Source: Bacteroidales bacterium (GTDB lineage Bacteria > Bacteroidota > Bacteroidia > Bacteroidales > F082). From it: a stretch of DNA of 64,000 bases. Positions 1 through 9,272 of the stretch are shown in pieces. The DNA lies in NCBI GenBank assembly GCA_016290215.1, contig JAEETH010000010.1, positions 1 to 64,000 of the forward strand, written 5' to 3'. How positions within the stretch are numbered: position 1 is the first letter of the stretch; the number at the start of each line of letters is the position of its first letter. The notes beneath the pieces were generated by a model. That model saw only the letters and a program-made list of their open reading frames with translations, did not search any database and was not told where the DNA came from. Made by a program: the position numbers and the translations under genes.

Positions 1-843
1 GGTTACGGAATTGGGAATGGTTAGCGAGCCAACAAGACCGTCGGCATCATTAAACATATAGGAAGGAATCCTTTGCACAGTGTTGCCGATAGTGAGCGTA
101 CCACTACAGTTTTCAAAAGGCTTGGCATCAGAAATGACATTAGCGCAGTTGATGGCATTATAATTCACTTGGGAGAAACCGTTGCAGTTCTTGAAAGCAC
201 TTTGGCCTATCGAAGCCACGGAAGTGCCGATGGTCAGCGTGCCTGAGAATCCTGAACAATCACAAAAAGCATTATTGCCTATCGAAGTCACTGAATTAGG
301 AATGTTCAGCGAGCCCGTGAAACCTGTGCAACCTCTAAAAGCTTCATTACCTATGGTGAGCACAGAAGTCGGAATGGTTAACGTACCTGTGAGACCTGTG
401 CAGCCAATGAAAGCCCGACCTTGTATCACATTCAAAGCATTGCTGAGAGTCAAAGTGCCACTGAAACCGTCGCACCACATGAAAGCTCCATAGCCAATGA
501 AATCCACGGTATTCGGTATGGTCAGACTGCCCGTGAGATCCGTGCACTCAAAAAAGGCATACCAACTGATGGATGTCACCGTATAAGTAACTCCATCATG
601 GGTGACCGTAGAAGGCAAAGTGATATCCCCCGTGGGTTTGGGGTAGTCACCCCACCAATCATTTATGGTTCCTGGATAGGTTATCTCCACATATTGTTCG
701 GTGGTATTGGTGATGTTGTAGTACAAGGTCTGCCCTGTAGAACAGGTGGCCGAGAAATCGTACGCATACGCCGTTCCCATGCCGAGAAAGAGGGCAAGGA
801 GGAGGGCGAAAACTCCTTTTCGATGTAGTAGAAATCTTTTCAT
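1..843 (-). CDS. BspA-like leucine-rich-repeat surface protein, partial (3' end beyond window)
   Basis: The minus strand is open from an ATG at 843 to the window edge (281 codons, no stop), so only the N-terminal part is present. It begins with a signal peptide (MKRFLLHRKGVFALLLALFL..., cleavage near GTAYA). After about 70 residues come repeats of roughly 23-25 residues of the form G-T-L-T-I-P-x-S-V-x-x-I-G-x-x-A-F-x-x-C, typical of the BspA/TpLRR (LRR_5) family of extracellular Bacteroidales proteins implicated in adhesion. At least six repeats are visible. A C-terminal sorting domain would lie outside the window. A TAnnTTTG promoter box sits about 45 bp upstream. The family is clear; the ligand is unknown. 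Confidence 0.85.
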   Translation of the reverse strand, partial: MKRFLLHRKGVFALLLALFLGMGTAYAYDFSATCSTGQTLYYNITNTTEQYVEITYPGTINDWWGDYPKPTGDITLPSTVTHDGVTYTVTSISWYAFFECTDLTGSLTIPNTVDFIGYGAFMWCDGFSGTLTLSNALNVIQGRAFIGCTGLTGTLTIPTSVLTIGNEAFRGCTGFTGSLNIPNSVTSIGNNAFCDCSGFSGTLTIGTSVASIGQSAFKNCNGFSQVNYNAINCANVISDAKPFENCSGTLTIGNTVQRIPSYMFNDADGLVGSLTIPNSVT

Positions 844-888
844 AATATGATGTTTTAATTGGTTTGTAATATCAAGTTAAAGACGCCT

Positions 889-896
889 CAAAATTA
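889..896 (-). promoter_or_regulatory. Bacteroidetes -7 promoter box for the LRR gene
   Basis: TAATTTTG on the minus strand matches the TAnnTTTG consensus, leaving a leader of about 40 nt before the ATG at 843. Confidence 0.5.
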
Positions 897-929
897 GGAA
901 TTATAAATAAAGAAACAAAAAAAATGCAC

Positions 930-956
930 AAAAAAAAGCCCCACTTTCGCGAGGCT
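930..956 (-). terminator. Rho-independent terminator of the TPR gene
   Basis: On the minus strand an 8-bp stem (AGCCTCGC / GTGGGGCT, with two G-T pairs) closes a GAAA tetraloop and is followed by a run of seven T. It lies 26 bp past the stop codon of the TPR gene, the expected geometry for an intrinsic terminator. Confidence 0.85.
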
Positions 957-981
957 CACCTTAAAACAATTATGAAAAACA

Positions 982-2160
982 TTATTCTCTACCGTCCAAT
1001 GCCTTCACTTCATCCATCATTTTCAGTTGCACGTAGATGGATCTCAGCACACTCTTCACTTCGTCGGAAGGTTGGGCCTCGTAAACCTGCTGGAGGTAAG
1101 GGAGACCCGTGCGAAGCAACTCGTTAGCTTGTTCTATCAAGCTGTTGTATTGTTCCAGTTCAGCTTTTGAAACGCCTGTGATATCGTTGGCTTGCTTGAT
1201 GTACTTGTTGGCCATGACGGTGTAAAGGACGCCAAGGTTATAGGTGGCATCGGAGTAGTCGGGGTTGATGGCTAAGGCCTGCTCGTAATATTGCTTGGCC
1301 TTGTCGGTGTCATACACGTCCTTGTTGTTCTCGTCGCCGTAGATGGTACCCAGCACGAAGAGCAGTTGGGCGTTTTCGGGGTCGAGTTCATGGAGCTTGT
1401 TGAGGTCGGCCACGGCTTCGGCGCCCTTGCCTTCCTTCAGGTAAGCATTCACCTTTTCGAGGATAAGGTTGGCGTCGCTGGGGTCTTTCTCCAAACCAGC
1501 GTTAATCATGGCCATAGCTTGCTCAGACTGACCTAAACCGTTGTAGCAAGCGGCAAGGTGTCTGTAGACCTCGGCGGTTTCGTTGCCGTTGTCCTTCAGC
1601 TCGGTGAAATACTCCAAAGCGGTGCTGTAGTCCTCGGCTCTCAGTGCTGAAGTGGCGGCGAGGTTCAGCATCTCACTGGCTTCGGTGCCACCGCCCAATG
1701 ACTTGGCGATGTCGTAAGCCTTCTTGAACATGGAGGCAGCCTCGGCAAACTTGCCGTTGTTGTAGTCGTCGGCGCCTTTTGAGTAGTAAGTGGTCATGAC
1801 CGAGCTGATACGCGTGGCGATTTCCATTTGGTTCTCTTCAACGAAGGATTCGTTTTCCATGCACTTCATCAGTGACTCGTACACCACTTCCAAAGCGTTG
1901 GGCACTTCGGCCTTCAGCTTTTCGTCATCGGATTGAATGATGTTTTGGTAGATGGAGGCGCGGTAGAGCCAAGCCTGGCATTGGTCGTTGGGCTTCATGC
2001 CAAGAAATTGCTCGTGGTTGACGCATTTCTCGATGGAGGCCATAGCCTTGGCATATTGGCCGTTCTTGTTGTACATGAAAGCGTCGGTTCTGTCTTTCTT
2101 TTGGGCCATCATCACGTTAGCAGTGAGGGCGATGACCAGCAAAATCATTACTTTTTTCAT
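982..2160 (-). CDS. Secreted tetratricopeptide-repeat protein
   Basis: A 392-residue protein with a signal peptide (MKKVMILLVIALTANVMMAQ) followed by helical TPR units. Recognisable repeat signatures include the segment around AEVYRHLAACYNGLGQ and the one around YSDATYNLGVLYTVMANKY, plus YYEQALAINPDY. TPR solenoids bind other proteins, so this is probably a periplasmic scaffold, but no partner can be named. It lies downstream of gyrA on the same strand across a 143-bp gap that contains a hairpin, so it is probably transcribed separately. It ends at a strong intrinsic terminator. No catalytic domain is visible. Confidence 0.85.
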   Translation of the reverse strand: MKKVMILLVIALTANVMMAQKKDRTDAFMYNKNGQYAKAMASIEKCVNHEQFLGMKPNDQCQAWLYRASIYQNIIQSDDEKLKAEVPNALEVVYESLMKCMENESFVEENQMEIATRISSVMTTYYSKGADDYNNGKFAEAASMFKKAYDIAKSLGGGTEASEMLNLAATSALRAEDYSTALEYFTELKDNGNETAEVYRHLAACYNGLGQSEQAMAMINAGLEKDPSDANLILEKVNAYLKEGKGAEAVADLNKLHELDPENAQLLFVLGTIYGDENNKDVYDTDKAKQYYEQALAINPDYSDATYNLGVLYTVMANKYIKQANDITGVSKAELEQYNSLIEQANELLRTGLPYLQQVYEAQPSDEVKSVLRSIYVQLKMMDEVKALDGRE

Positions 2161-2240
2161 TTTCTCAATTATTTAAAGTTTGACAATTTCGGTTTGTTAT
2201 CTTGTTTCCTTACAATTATTGTTCCAAAGTGATAAACTGT

Positions 2241-2294
2241 GCCTCCTATGTCATTCCAGCGTAGGCATGTGCGTAAGGGGGAATCTATGGGAGG
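2241..2294. repeat. Imperfect hairpin between gyrA and the TPR gene (GATTCCC/GGAATGACA-type repeat)
   Basis: GCCTCCTAT pairs with ATGGGAGGC, enclosing a minus-strand segment containing GATTCCCCC and GGAATGACA. It begins 10 bp after the gyrA stop. It may terminate gyrA transcription and resembles small dispersed palindromes in other bacterial genomes. A related GATTCCC..GGGAATGACA core occurs in the loop at 14703-14721. Confidence 0.5.
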
Positions 2295-2303
2295 CGCTTC
2301 TCA

Positions 2304-4901
2304 TCAGTTATTCTCTTCTTTAGTTTCAGTCGGCGTTTCGACTCCTTCGACAGAGTTATTGTTTTCAGTCGGCCCTTCGACAGGCTCAGGGACCTCGGTT
2401 TCTTCTTCGTCCTCGTGCTCGGTCTTGGTGACGGCAGCGATTTCGTCAGAACCGCGCAGGTCGATGAGCTTCACGCCTTGGGTGGCACGACCCATCACAC
2501 GCAACTTGCTGACAGCCATTCTGATAACGATACCCGACTTGTTGATAATCATCAAGTCTTCGTCGTCGGTCACGGCCTTGATGGCGATGAGGTCGCCAGT
2601 CTTGTCGGTGATGTTCAAGGTCTTCACGCCCTTCGCGCCACGGTTGGTGATGCGATAGTCCTCGATGTCGGAGCGCTTGCCGAAGCCCTTCTCGGAGACC
2701 ACCAAAACGGTCTGTTGCGGGTCGTTGATGCACACCATGCCGATGACTTCATCGTCGGGCGAACCCAAAGTAATGGCTTTCACACCCGTAGCAGTACGGC
2801 CCATCGGGCGGACAGTCTGCTCGTTGAAGCGGACGGCCTTGCCCGAACGAACGGCCATCAGCACCTCGTCGTTGCCTGAGGTCAAGCAGGCTTCGAGGAG
2901 TTGGTCGTCCTCGCGAATGTTGACGGCGATGATACCATTCTGGCGGATGTTCTTATACGCAGCCAAGTTGGTTTTCTTGATGATACCCTTCTTGGTGCAG
3001 AGGATGATATAGTTATTTTCAAGGTAGTCCTCATCGCTCATGCTCTTCACGTTCAGGTAGGCCATCACCTTGTTGTCCTTGTCGAGCGGCAACAGGTTCT
3101 GGATGGCACGTCCCTTGCTGTTCTTGCCCTCTTCAGGAATCTCGAAGGCTCTGAGTTTGTAGCACTTACCTTGTTCGGTGAAGAAGAGCAGATGGTTGTG
3201 GTTGGTGGCCGTGAAGATGTGTTCGATGAAGTCGGTGTCGCGAGTAGCGGAGCCCTTCGAGCCCTTGCCGCCACGGCTCTGCACGCGGTATTCTGTCAGC
3301 GGGGTACGCTTGATATAACCAAGGTGCGAGATGGTGATGACCACAGCGTCGTCGGCGATGATGTCTTCCATGCGGAACTCACCGGCGGCAGGCACAATTT
3401 GGGTGCGACGGGCGTCGCCATATTTTTCTTTGATGACGGTCAGTTCGTCCTTGATAATCTGGAACTGCAATTCCTCATTTTGTAGAATTTCGTGGAAATG
3501 TTTGATGCGTTCGTGGATTTCGTCCAACTCGTCCAAGATCTTTTTGATTTCGAGACCGGCCAACTGACCGAGGCGGTAGGCCACGATGGCGCTGGCTTGC
3601 GGGTCGTCGAAGCCGAACTTGTCCATGATGGCTTGCTTGGCTTCAGGCGTGCCGCCCTTACAGGCACGGATGGTGGCGATGATTTCGTCCACAATGTCGA
3701 TGGCGCGGGCCAAACCTTCCAAGATGTGGGCTCGGTCCTCGGCTTTCTTGAGTTCGAAGCGTGTGCGACGCAACACGATTTCGTGACGGTGGGCCACAAA
3801 ATGCTCAATCAATTGCTTGAGGTTCAAAGTATAGGGACGACCATTGACCAAAGCCACGTTGTTCACGTTGAACGAGCTTTGCAACGGGGTCATCATATAC
3901 AATTTGTTCAGTACGATGTCGGGGTTGGCGTCGCGCTTCAGCTCGTACACCACGCGGATACCCTTGCGGTCTGACTCATCGCGGATGTCGGCCAAGCCTT
4001 CCAACTTCTTCTCGTTGACGAGATCGGCGGTCTTCTTGATCATCTCGGCCTTGTTGACCTGATAAGGGATGGAGGTGGCAATGATGCGCTCATGGCCGTT
4101 GTGTTCCTCGAAGTGGGTCTCGCCGCGGAGGACGATGCGTCCCCTACCCGTCTCAAACGCCTCGCGCACACCTTCGTAGCCGTAGATGACGCCAGCCGTC
4201 GGGAAATCGGGGGCCTTGATGTATTGCATCAACTCTTGCGTGGTGATTTCGCGGTTGTCGATATAGGCGATGATGCCGTCGACGCATTCGCTGAGGTTAT
4301 GGGGAGCCATGTTGGTGGCCATACCCACGGCGATGCCGTTGGTGCCATTCACCAGCAAGGTAGGAATCTGCGTAGGCAGCACGGTAGGCTCCTGCAACGA
4401 GTCGTCGAAGTTGTTCTGGAAGTCGACGGTGTCCTTGTCGAGGTCGTCGAGCATTTCTTCAGCAATCTTCTGAAGACGAGCCTCGGTGTAACGCATGGCA
4501 GCAGGGCTGTCGCCGTCGACCGAGCCGAAGTTACCTTGGCCATCGACCAAAGGATAGCGCAGAGACCAGTTCTGGGCCATACGCACCATGGCGTCGTAGA
4601 CTGACGAGTCGCCGTGCGGGTGGTACTTACCGAGCACCTCACCGACGATACGGGCAGATTTCTTGTAGCCGCTGCGTGAGGTGACGCCCAGTTCTTTCAT
4701 GCCATAAAGCACACGACGGTGCACGGGCTTCAGGCCATCGCGCACGTCGGGCAAGGCACGCGAGATGATGACGGACATCGAATAGTCGATGTAAGCCGAC
4801 TTCATCTGGTTTTCAAGATTAACCTTGATAATTTTTTCTCCTGAGAGTTCTTCAGGCATTTCTTCCTGATTTTCAGGATTGTTGATATTATTTTCGTCCA
4901 T
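2304..4901 (-). CDS. gyrA: DNA gyrase subunit A
   Basis: An 865-residue type IIA topoisomerase subunit that cuts and religates DNA in the GyrA2GyrB2 complex to introduce negative supercoils. The N-terminal breakage-reunion domain is intact: [20 protein letters not shown] near residues 47-66, then [20 protein letters not shown], then AAMRYTE with the catalytic tyrosine at about residue 138. The quinolone-resistance positions equivalent to E. coli Ser83 and Asp87 are Ser99 and Asp103, i.e. wild type. The C-terminal half has the GyrA beta-pinwheel repeats, including a GyrA-box-like [10 protein letters not shown]. The acidic tail is unusual: it contains VPEPVEGP, encoded by a dispersed palindromic repeat. 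A TAnnTTTG box lies upstream. gyrB is not in the window. Confidence 0.97.
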   Translation of the reverse strand: MDENNINNPENQEEMPEELSGEKIIKVNLENQMKSAYIDYSMSVIISRALPDVRDGLKPVHRRVLYGMKELGVTSRSGYKKSARIVGEVLGKYHPHGDSSVYDAMVRMAQNWSLRYPLVDGQGNFGSVDGDSPAAMRYTEARLQKIAEEMLDDLDKDTVDFQNNFDDSLQEPTVLPTQIPTLLVNGTNGIAVGMATNMAPHNLSECVDGIIAYIDNREITTQELMQYIKAPDFPTAGVIYGYEGVREAFETGRGRIVLRGETHFEEHNGHERIIATSIPYQVNKAEMIKKTADLVNEKKLEGLADIRDESDRKGIRVVYELKRDANPDIVLNKLYMMTPLQSSFNVNNVALVNGRPYTLNLKQLIEHFVAHRHEIVLRRTRFELKKAEDRAHILEGLARAIDIVDEIIATIRACKGGTPEAKQAIMDKFGFDDPQASAIVAYRLGQLAGLEIKKILDELDEIHERIKHFHEILQNEELQFQIIKDELTVIKEKYGDARRTQIVPAAGEFRMEDIIADDAVVITISHLGYIKRTPLTEYRVQSRGGKGSKGSATRDTDFIEHIFTATNHNHLLFFTEQGKCYKLRAFEIPEEGKNSKGRAIQNLLPLDKDNKVMAYLNVKSMSDEDYLENNYIILCTKKGIIKKTNLAAYKNIRQNGIIAVNIREDDQLLEACLTSGNDEVLMAVRSGKAVRFNEQTVRPMGRTATGVKAITLGSPDDEVIGMVCINDPQQTVLVVSEKGFGKRSDIEDYRITNRGAKGVKTLNITDKTGDLIAIKAVTDDEDLMIINKSGIVIRMAVSKLRVMGRATQGVKLIDLRGSDEIAAVTKTEHEDEEETEVPEPVEGPTENNNSVEGVETPTETKEENN
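2371..2394. repeat. Dispersed palindrome half (family 1) inside gyrA
   Basis: The 24-mer beginning GGCCCTTCGACAGGCTCAGG lies in frame in the last 50 codons of gyrA and is read as PEPVEGP. The same sequence, with at most one change, recurs at 10777-10800, 10822-10845 (inverted) and 45049-45072. A degenerate related segment (TTTCGACTCCTTCGACAGAG) is at 2336-2355. Confidence 0.85.
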
Positions 4902-4938
4902 TTTCGGGTTCTAATTTTCGCTATTTAAAATAAGGGTG

Positions 4939-4946
4939 CAAAGATA
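4939..4946 (-). promoter_or_regulatory. Bacteroidetes -7 promoter box for gyrA
   Basis: TATCTTTG on the minus strand, 38 bp upstream of the gyrA ATG, matches TAnnTTTG. Confidence 0.65.
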
Positions 4947-5031
4947 GGGAATTTTTGGATAGGTTTGGAAAAAATGGTCAAAAACTTCAAAAACACGAAT
5001 CATCATCAATGAGCCATGAATTCCCAAAAAA

Positions 5032-5163
5032 TGGAATAAGTGGTCGTTTTTGCATCGAAAAAAATGGAATAAGTGACATTTTTATGCATAAAATTTATGG
5101 AATAAGTGACAAATTTTGGTGTAAAAAAAGTGGAATAAGTGACAAATTTATACTGATTTTTCA
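5032..5163. repeat. Four direct repeats with an exact 33-bp period
   Basis: The core TGGAATAAGTG(A/G) starts at 5032, 5065, 5098 and 5131, exactly 33 bp apart. Three copies extend to TGGAATAAGTGACA and the last two to TGGAATAAGTGACAAATTT. The rest of each unit is AT-rich and diverged. The array fills the gap between the divergent gyrA promoter and the promoter of the DUF4143 ATPase, ending about 10 bp before the latter's -7 box. The 33-bp spacing is close to three helical turns, so the cores would lie on nearly the same DNA face, as in an operator or iteron array. Because 33 is a multiple of 3, both strands also read as repetitive 11-residue peptides; I regard these as by-products. Confidence 0.9.
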
Positions 5164-5173
5164 AAAATAGTCG

Positions 5174-5181
5174 TATCTTTG
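5174..5181 (+). promoter_or_regulatory. Bacteroidetes -7 promoter box for the DUF4143 ATPase
   Basis: TATCTTTG matches TAnnTTTG and is 27 bp upstream of the ATG at 5209. The in-frame TTG at 5179 is part of this box, so it cannot be the translation start. Confidence 0.7.
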
Positions 5182-5208
5182 CGGCATAAAACACGAATTG
5201 TTGTCACC

Positions 5209-6588
5209 ATGTTAAAGCGCAAATTTACAGGCTATTTGGAGCAATATCTACAAAGCAACCCCGACAAAATCCTATTGGTTAATGGAGCCAGACAAATCGG
5301 GAAGTCCTATACTATCCGCTATGTCGGCAAAAAAATGTTCCGCCATTTTGTTGAAATCAACCTCAAGGAAGACAAGGAAGGCGAGCAGGTTTTTGCCGAT
5401 GTACACACAACCAACGACCTTTACATGCGCCTTAGCAACTACCCAGCACGGCACTTGGGTGACAAGTCGGACACTTTGGTTTTTTTGGACGAAATTCAAA
5501 GTTACCCGCATCTGCTCACCATGCTCAAGTTCCTCAACCAAGAAGGACGTTACCGCTTCATTGCCAGCGGCTCGCAACTGGGCATAGCTCTTTCGCAAAC
5601 ACCTTCAGTTCCCTTAGGCAGTATCGAGACACAGCAAATGTATCCACTTGACTTTGAGGAATTTCTATGGGCGACAGGCATCAGCGATGAATGGATTGGC
5701 GAAATTCGGAAACATTTCGAGTGCGAAGAGGCTTTGGACGAAAGCGTACACAACTTATTGATGAAACGTTTCCAATACTATCTGTTGGTTGGCGGCTTGC
5801 CTGAGGCCGTCAATAAATATTTGGAAGACAGGAATATGATGCGCGTGAGGACGGTCCACAAAGACATTCATGACTTATATCGAATCGATGCTTCGCAGTA
5901 TGACGACGAGCACAAACTGAAGATTCGCCGCATTTACGACCTCATTCCCAGCCATTTGGAAAACCGCAAGAAACGCATTGTCTATAAGCACATTGAGAAC
6001 AAGGCGGGCAAGGACTTTTCGGACTATGCAGATGAGTTCGAGTACCTGTCTAATTCGGGAGTAGCTCTTGAGGTGCTAGCCATCAGTAATCCTAAATTTC
6101 CATTGATGGAGACCGAACAAAAACGCCTTGTCAAGTTGTACCTCAATGATGTGGGATTACTCACCCACCTACTTTATGGATTAAATGTTAATGCTGTGTT
6201 GCAAGACATTCGTAGCATCAACTTAGGGACGGTTTATGAATCAGTGGTGGCACAAGAACTTCATGCCCATGGCTTTCCGCTGCATTATTACGACAAAAAG
6301 CCAACGGGAGAAGTGGATTTTCTCATTGACGACTATGGACGATTGAAGGTATTGCCTGTGGAAGTCAAATCAGGGAAAAACTATACCGAGCATAGTGCCT
6401 TGAGCAAGTTCCTGCAAACCCCCGATTACGGTATCGACCGCGCCATTGTGTTCTCCAACGAGCGGCAAGTCATGCACAAAAACGATGTGGTTTACATGCC
6501 CGTTTATTACTGCATGTTCTTGCAGTACAACCCCATTGACGAGGCATCGGCTGTTCTCCCTGAATTGGATATTCCTGAAATGATGTAA
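5209..6588 (+). CDS. AAA ATPase with DUF4143 C-terminal domain
   Basis: A 459-residue protein of the prokaryotic AAA_14/DUF4143 family. The N-terminal ATPase has a Walker A motif (GARQIGKS, about residues 26-33) and a Walker B motif (LVFLDEIQS, about 90-98), followed by IASGSQLG. The C-terminal domain has the PD-(D/E)xK-like signature GEVDFLI ... LPVEVKSG (about 367-389), usual in DUF4143. The cellular role of this widespread family is not established. I chose the ATG at 5209 because the upstream in-frame TTG overlaps the promoter. The gene is monocistronic, preceded by the 33-bp repeat array and followed by the clpC promoter. Its codon use does not stand out from its neighbours. Confidence 0.88.
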   Translation: MLKRKFTGYLEQYLQSNPDKILLVNGARQIGKSYTIRYVGKKMFRHFVEINLKEDKEGEQVFADVHTTNDLYMRLSNYPARHLGDKSDTLVFLDEIQSYPHLLTMLKFLNQEGRYRFIASGSQLGIALSQTPSVPLGSIETQQMYPLDFEEFLWATGISDEWIGEIRKHFECEEALDESVHNLLMKRFQYYLLVGGLPEAVNKYLEDRNMMRVRTVHKDIHDLYRIDASQYDDEHKLKIRRIYDLIPSHLENRKKRIVYKHIENKAGKDFSDYADEFEYLSNSGVALEVLAISNPKFPLMETEQKRLVKLYLNDVGLLTHLLYGLNVNAVLQDIRSINLGTVYESVVAQELHAHGFPLHYYDKKPTGEVDFLIDDYGRLKVLPVEVKSGKNYTEHSALSKFLQTPDYGIDRAIVFSNERQVMHKNDVVYMPVYYCMFLQYNPIDEASAVLPELDIPEMM

Positions 6589-6616
6589 AATTGTGGCGCG
6601 GCGCGGTTTTTGTTTG

Positions 6617-6624
6617 TACCTTTG
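6617..6624 (+). promoter_or_regulatory. Bacteroidetes -7 promoter box for the clpC operon
   Basis: TACCTTTG matches TAnnTTTG; the clpC ATG follows 74 bp downstream. Confidence 0.6.
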
Positions 6625-6698
6625 CACTCTGAATGAATCAGACAAGAGAAAATGTTGATTATTTATTAAAGTATTGAAAGTAAACGAATTGTAATAAT

Positions 6699-9272
6699 AT
6701 GGATGCAAAATTCTCTCCCCGCGTTCGTGCCATTTTGTCACTTAGCCATCAGGAAGCACAGCGTTTGGGGAACGCATACGTCGGGTTGGAGCACCTTTTT
6801 TTGGGTATGTTGAAGGAAGGTGGCAGCGCTGCCATCCAGATTTTGGAGAGCCTCAACCTGAACATCGAAGTCTTCTCAAAGAAATTGGAAGCCTCGGTAC
6901 GCACAGCCAACAACAACCAAAATCAAGTCTTAGCCTTGCCTTTGACCAAGCAGGCCGAGCGCGTGCTGAAGTTCACCTATATCATCGCCAAGGAGTTCCA
7001 TTCTGACATCGTCCGCTCCGAGCACCTCATGTTGGCCATCCTGCACGAGAAGAACAACATCATCTCGCAAAACCTTGAGTTTGAAGGCATCAACTACGAC
7101 AACTTCAAGCAGGAACTGTTGCGCTACACGGCCGAAAACGCCGACCCACAAGAATCGATAGAAGACACTCCAGGCTATGCCTCAAGCATTTTCGACGATG
7201 ATGACGATGACGACGACCTGATGAACGAAATCAAGCCGCAGCAGGAGAAGCCCAAGAAAACTCCTGCCGCCAAGAGCAAAACACCCGTGCTCGATAACTT
7301 CGGCCGCGACCTCACCAAGGCTGCCGAGGAGAACCGCCTCGACCCCATCGTAGGCCGTGAGCGCGAGCTGGAGCGCATTGCTCAAATCCTCAGCCGCCGC
7401 AAGAAAAACAACCCCATCCTGATTGGCGAGCCTGGCGTGGGCAAGTCGGCCATCGCCGAAGGTTTGGCTATCCGTATCGTGCAGCACCGCGTGCCGCGTA
7501 CCTTATTTAATAAGCGTGTGGTTATGCTCGACATCGGCTCCATCGTGGCCGGCACCAAATACCGCGGACAGTTCGAGGAACGCATCAAGGCCATCCTCAA
7601 CGAGTTGGAGAACAACCGCGACATCATCCTTTTTGTCGACGAAATCCACACTCTCGTCGGTGCAGGCAACGCCAACGGTTCCTTGGACGCAAGCAACATG
7701 TTCAAACCCGCCTTGGCGCGCGGCGAATTGCAGTGCATCGGCTCCACCACTTTGGATGAATACCGCCAGTATATCGAAAAAGACGGTGCCTTGGAGCGTC
7801 GTTTCCAGAAGATTCTCGTCGAGCCTACCACGCCTGCCGAGACCATCGAGATTTTGAACAACATCAAACCGAGATACGAAGACCATCACCTGGTCACCTA
7901 CACGCCCGAGGCCATTGAAGCCTGCGTGAAGCTCACCGACCGTTACCTCAGCGACCGTCATCTGCCTGACAAGGCCATCGACGCCTTGGACGAAGCTGGC
8001 GCACGCGTACACATTAAGAACATCGATGTGCCGAGCGAGATCACTGAACTGGAGAAACGCTTGGAAGAGGTGCGCAAGGACAAGAAAGCCGCCATCGCCG
8101 AACAGAAGTTCGAGGAGGCAGGCATGTACCGCAACGAGGAAGTCAAGATCCTTGACCGTCTCGATGCCGTCAAGAAAGCATGGGAAGATAATGCCGTGGC
8201 ACACCGCCAACCCGTGACCGAGCAAAACGTCGCCGAGGTCGTTGCCATGATGACGGGCGTGCCGGTGCAGCGCATCGCCAAGAACGAAGGCGACCGCTTG
8301 ATGCACATGGAGACCGAGTTGGCAGGCACCGTCATTGGTCAGGACGAAGCCATCAAGAAGGTGACCCGCGCCATCCGCCGCAACCGTGCCGGACTGAAAG
8401 ACCCGAACAAGCCCATTGGCTCGTTCATCTTCCTCGGCCCCACGGGTGTCGGTAAAACCTACCTCGCCAAGGTGTTGGCCAAGTTCCTCTTCGACAGCGA
8501 AGACGCCCTCATCCGCATCGACATGAGTGAATACATGGAGAAGTTCGCCGTGTCGCGCCTTGTGGGAGCGCCTCCCGGATACGTGGGTTATGAAGAAGGC
8601 GGCCAACTTACTGAAAAGGTACGTCGTAAGCCCTACTCCATTGTCCTTTTGGATGAAATCGAGAAGGCTCACCCCGATGTGTTCAACCTTTTGCTGCAAG
8701 TCCTCGATGACGGCCAGTTGACCGATAGCTTAGGTCGCAAGGTCGACTTCAAGAATACCATCATCATCATGACCTCCAACATCGGCTCGCGCCAATTGAA
8801 GGACTTCGGTCAAGGTGTGGGCTTCGGAACACAAGCCAAGCTTAATGCGAAGAACGAGTATTCGCAGAGCGTCATCGACAATGCCTTGAAGCGCACCTTT
8901 GCTCCCGAGTTCCTCAACCGCGTCGACGACGTGGTGATGTTCAACGCCTTGGAGAAGAAGGATATCCAGAAGATTATCGGCATCGAAATCCGTCAGGTGG
9001 TCAAGCGCGTCGAAGAGATGGGCTACAAGATCGAAATCACCGAGAAGGCCATGGACTTCCTCGCCGAGAAGGGCTGGGACGAACAGTATGGTGCCCGTCC
9101 GCTGAAGCGTGCCGTACAGAAGTATGTGGAAGACGTTTTGGCCGAGGCCATCATCTCTGCCAACCTCCACATCGGCGACACCATCAGCATCGACCTCGAC
9201 GAAAAAGGCGAAGAGACTATCGTCAACGTCATCCCGAGCGAAAAGAAAGTCCTTGAAGAAGCGCATGCCTGA
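6699..9272 (+). CDS. clpC: ClpC-type AAA+ protein unfoldase
   Basis: An 857-residue Hsp100 unfoldase that would feed substrates to a ClpP peptidase (not in the window). In order: a double Clp N-domain (residues 1-150); a linker with an eight-residue Asp run near 165-173; the first AAA+ module with Walker A GEPGVGKS (about 243-250) and Walker B ILFVDEIHTL; a UVR-like coiled coil (EQKFEEAGMYRNEEVK, about 467-482), which marks ClpC rather than ClpB; then the second AAA+ module with GPTGVGKT (about 580) and VLLDEIEKAHPDVFNLLLQ; and the small D2 domain. Its stop overlaps the next start by one base (TGATG), suggesting translational coupling to the tRNA-processing genes downstream. Confidence 0.93.
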   Translation: MDAKFSPRVRAILSLSHQEAQRLGNAYVGLEHLFLGMLKEGGSAAIQILESLNLNIEVFSKKLEASVRTANNNQNQVLALPLTKQAERVLKFTYIIAKEFHSDIVRSEHLMLAILHEKNNIISQNLEFEGINYDNFKQELLRYTAENADPQESIEDTPGYASSIFDDDDDDDDLMNEIKPQQEKPKKTPAAKSKTPVLDNFGRDLTKAAEENRLDPIVGRERELERIAQILSRRKKNNPILIGEPGVGKSAIAEGLAIRIVQHRVPRTLFNKRVVMLDIGSIVAGTKYRGQFEERIKAILNELENNRDIILFVDEIHTLVGAGNANGSLDASNMFKPALARGELQCIGSTTLDEYRQYIEKDGALERRFQKILVEPTTPAETIEILNNIKPRYEDHHLVTYTPEAIEACVKLTDRYLSDRHLPDKAIDALDEAGARVHIKNIDVPSEITELEKRLEEVRKDKKAAIAEQKFEEAGMYRNEEVKILDRLDAVKKAWEDNAVAHRQPVTEQNVAEVVAMMTGVPVQRIAKNEGDRLMHMETELAGTVIGQDEAIKKVTRAIRRNRAGLKDPNKPIGSFIFLGPTGVGKTYLAKVLAKFLFDSEDALIRIDMSEYMEKFAVSRLVGAPPGYVGYEEGGQLTEKVRRKPYSIVLLDEIEKAHPDVFNLLLQVLDDGQLTDSLGRKVDFKNTIIIMTSNIGSRQLKDFGQGVGFGTQAKLNAKNEYSQSVIDNALKRTFAPEFLNRVDDVVMFNALEKKDIQKIIGIEIRQVVKRVEEMGYKIEITEKAMDFLAEKGWDEQYGARPLKRAVQKYVEDVLAEAIISANLHIGDTISIDLDEKGEETIVNVIPSEKKVLEEAHA

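Noticed and set aside
5032-5163. Possible CRISPR array
   Set aside because: The conserved core is only 11-14 bp, the intervening sequence is AT-rich and not spacer-like, and there are no cas genes in the window.
4955-5194. ORFs on both strands through the 33-bp array encoding 11-residue repeats (NGISD... and VTYSI...)
   Set aside because: A 33-bp repeat inevitably keeps all frames periodic. The ORFs overlap the ATPase promoter box, have no conserved start context, and the DNA is better explained as an intergenic array.
5179-5208. Upstream TTG start for the DUF4143 ATPase
   Set aside because: The TTG overlaps the -7 promoter box; the ATG at 5209 begins the conserved family N-terminus.
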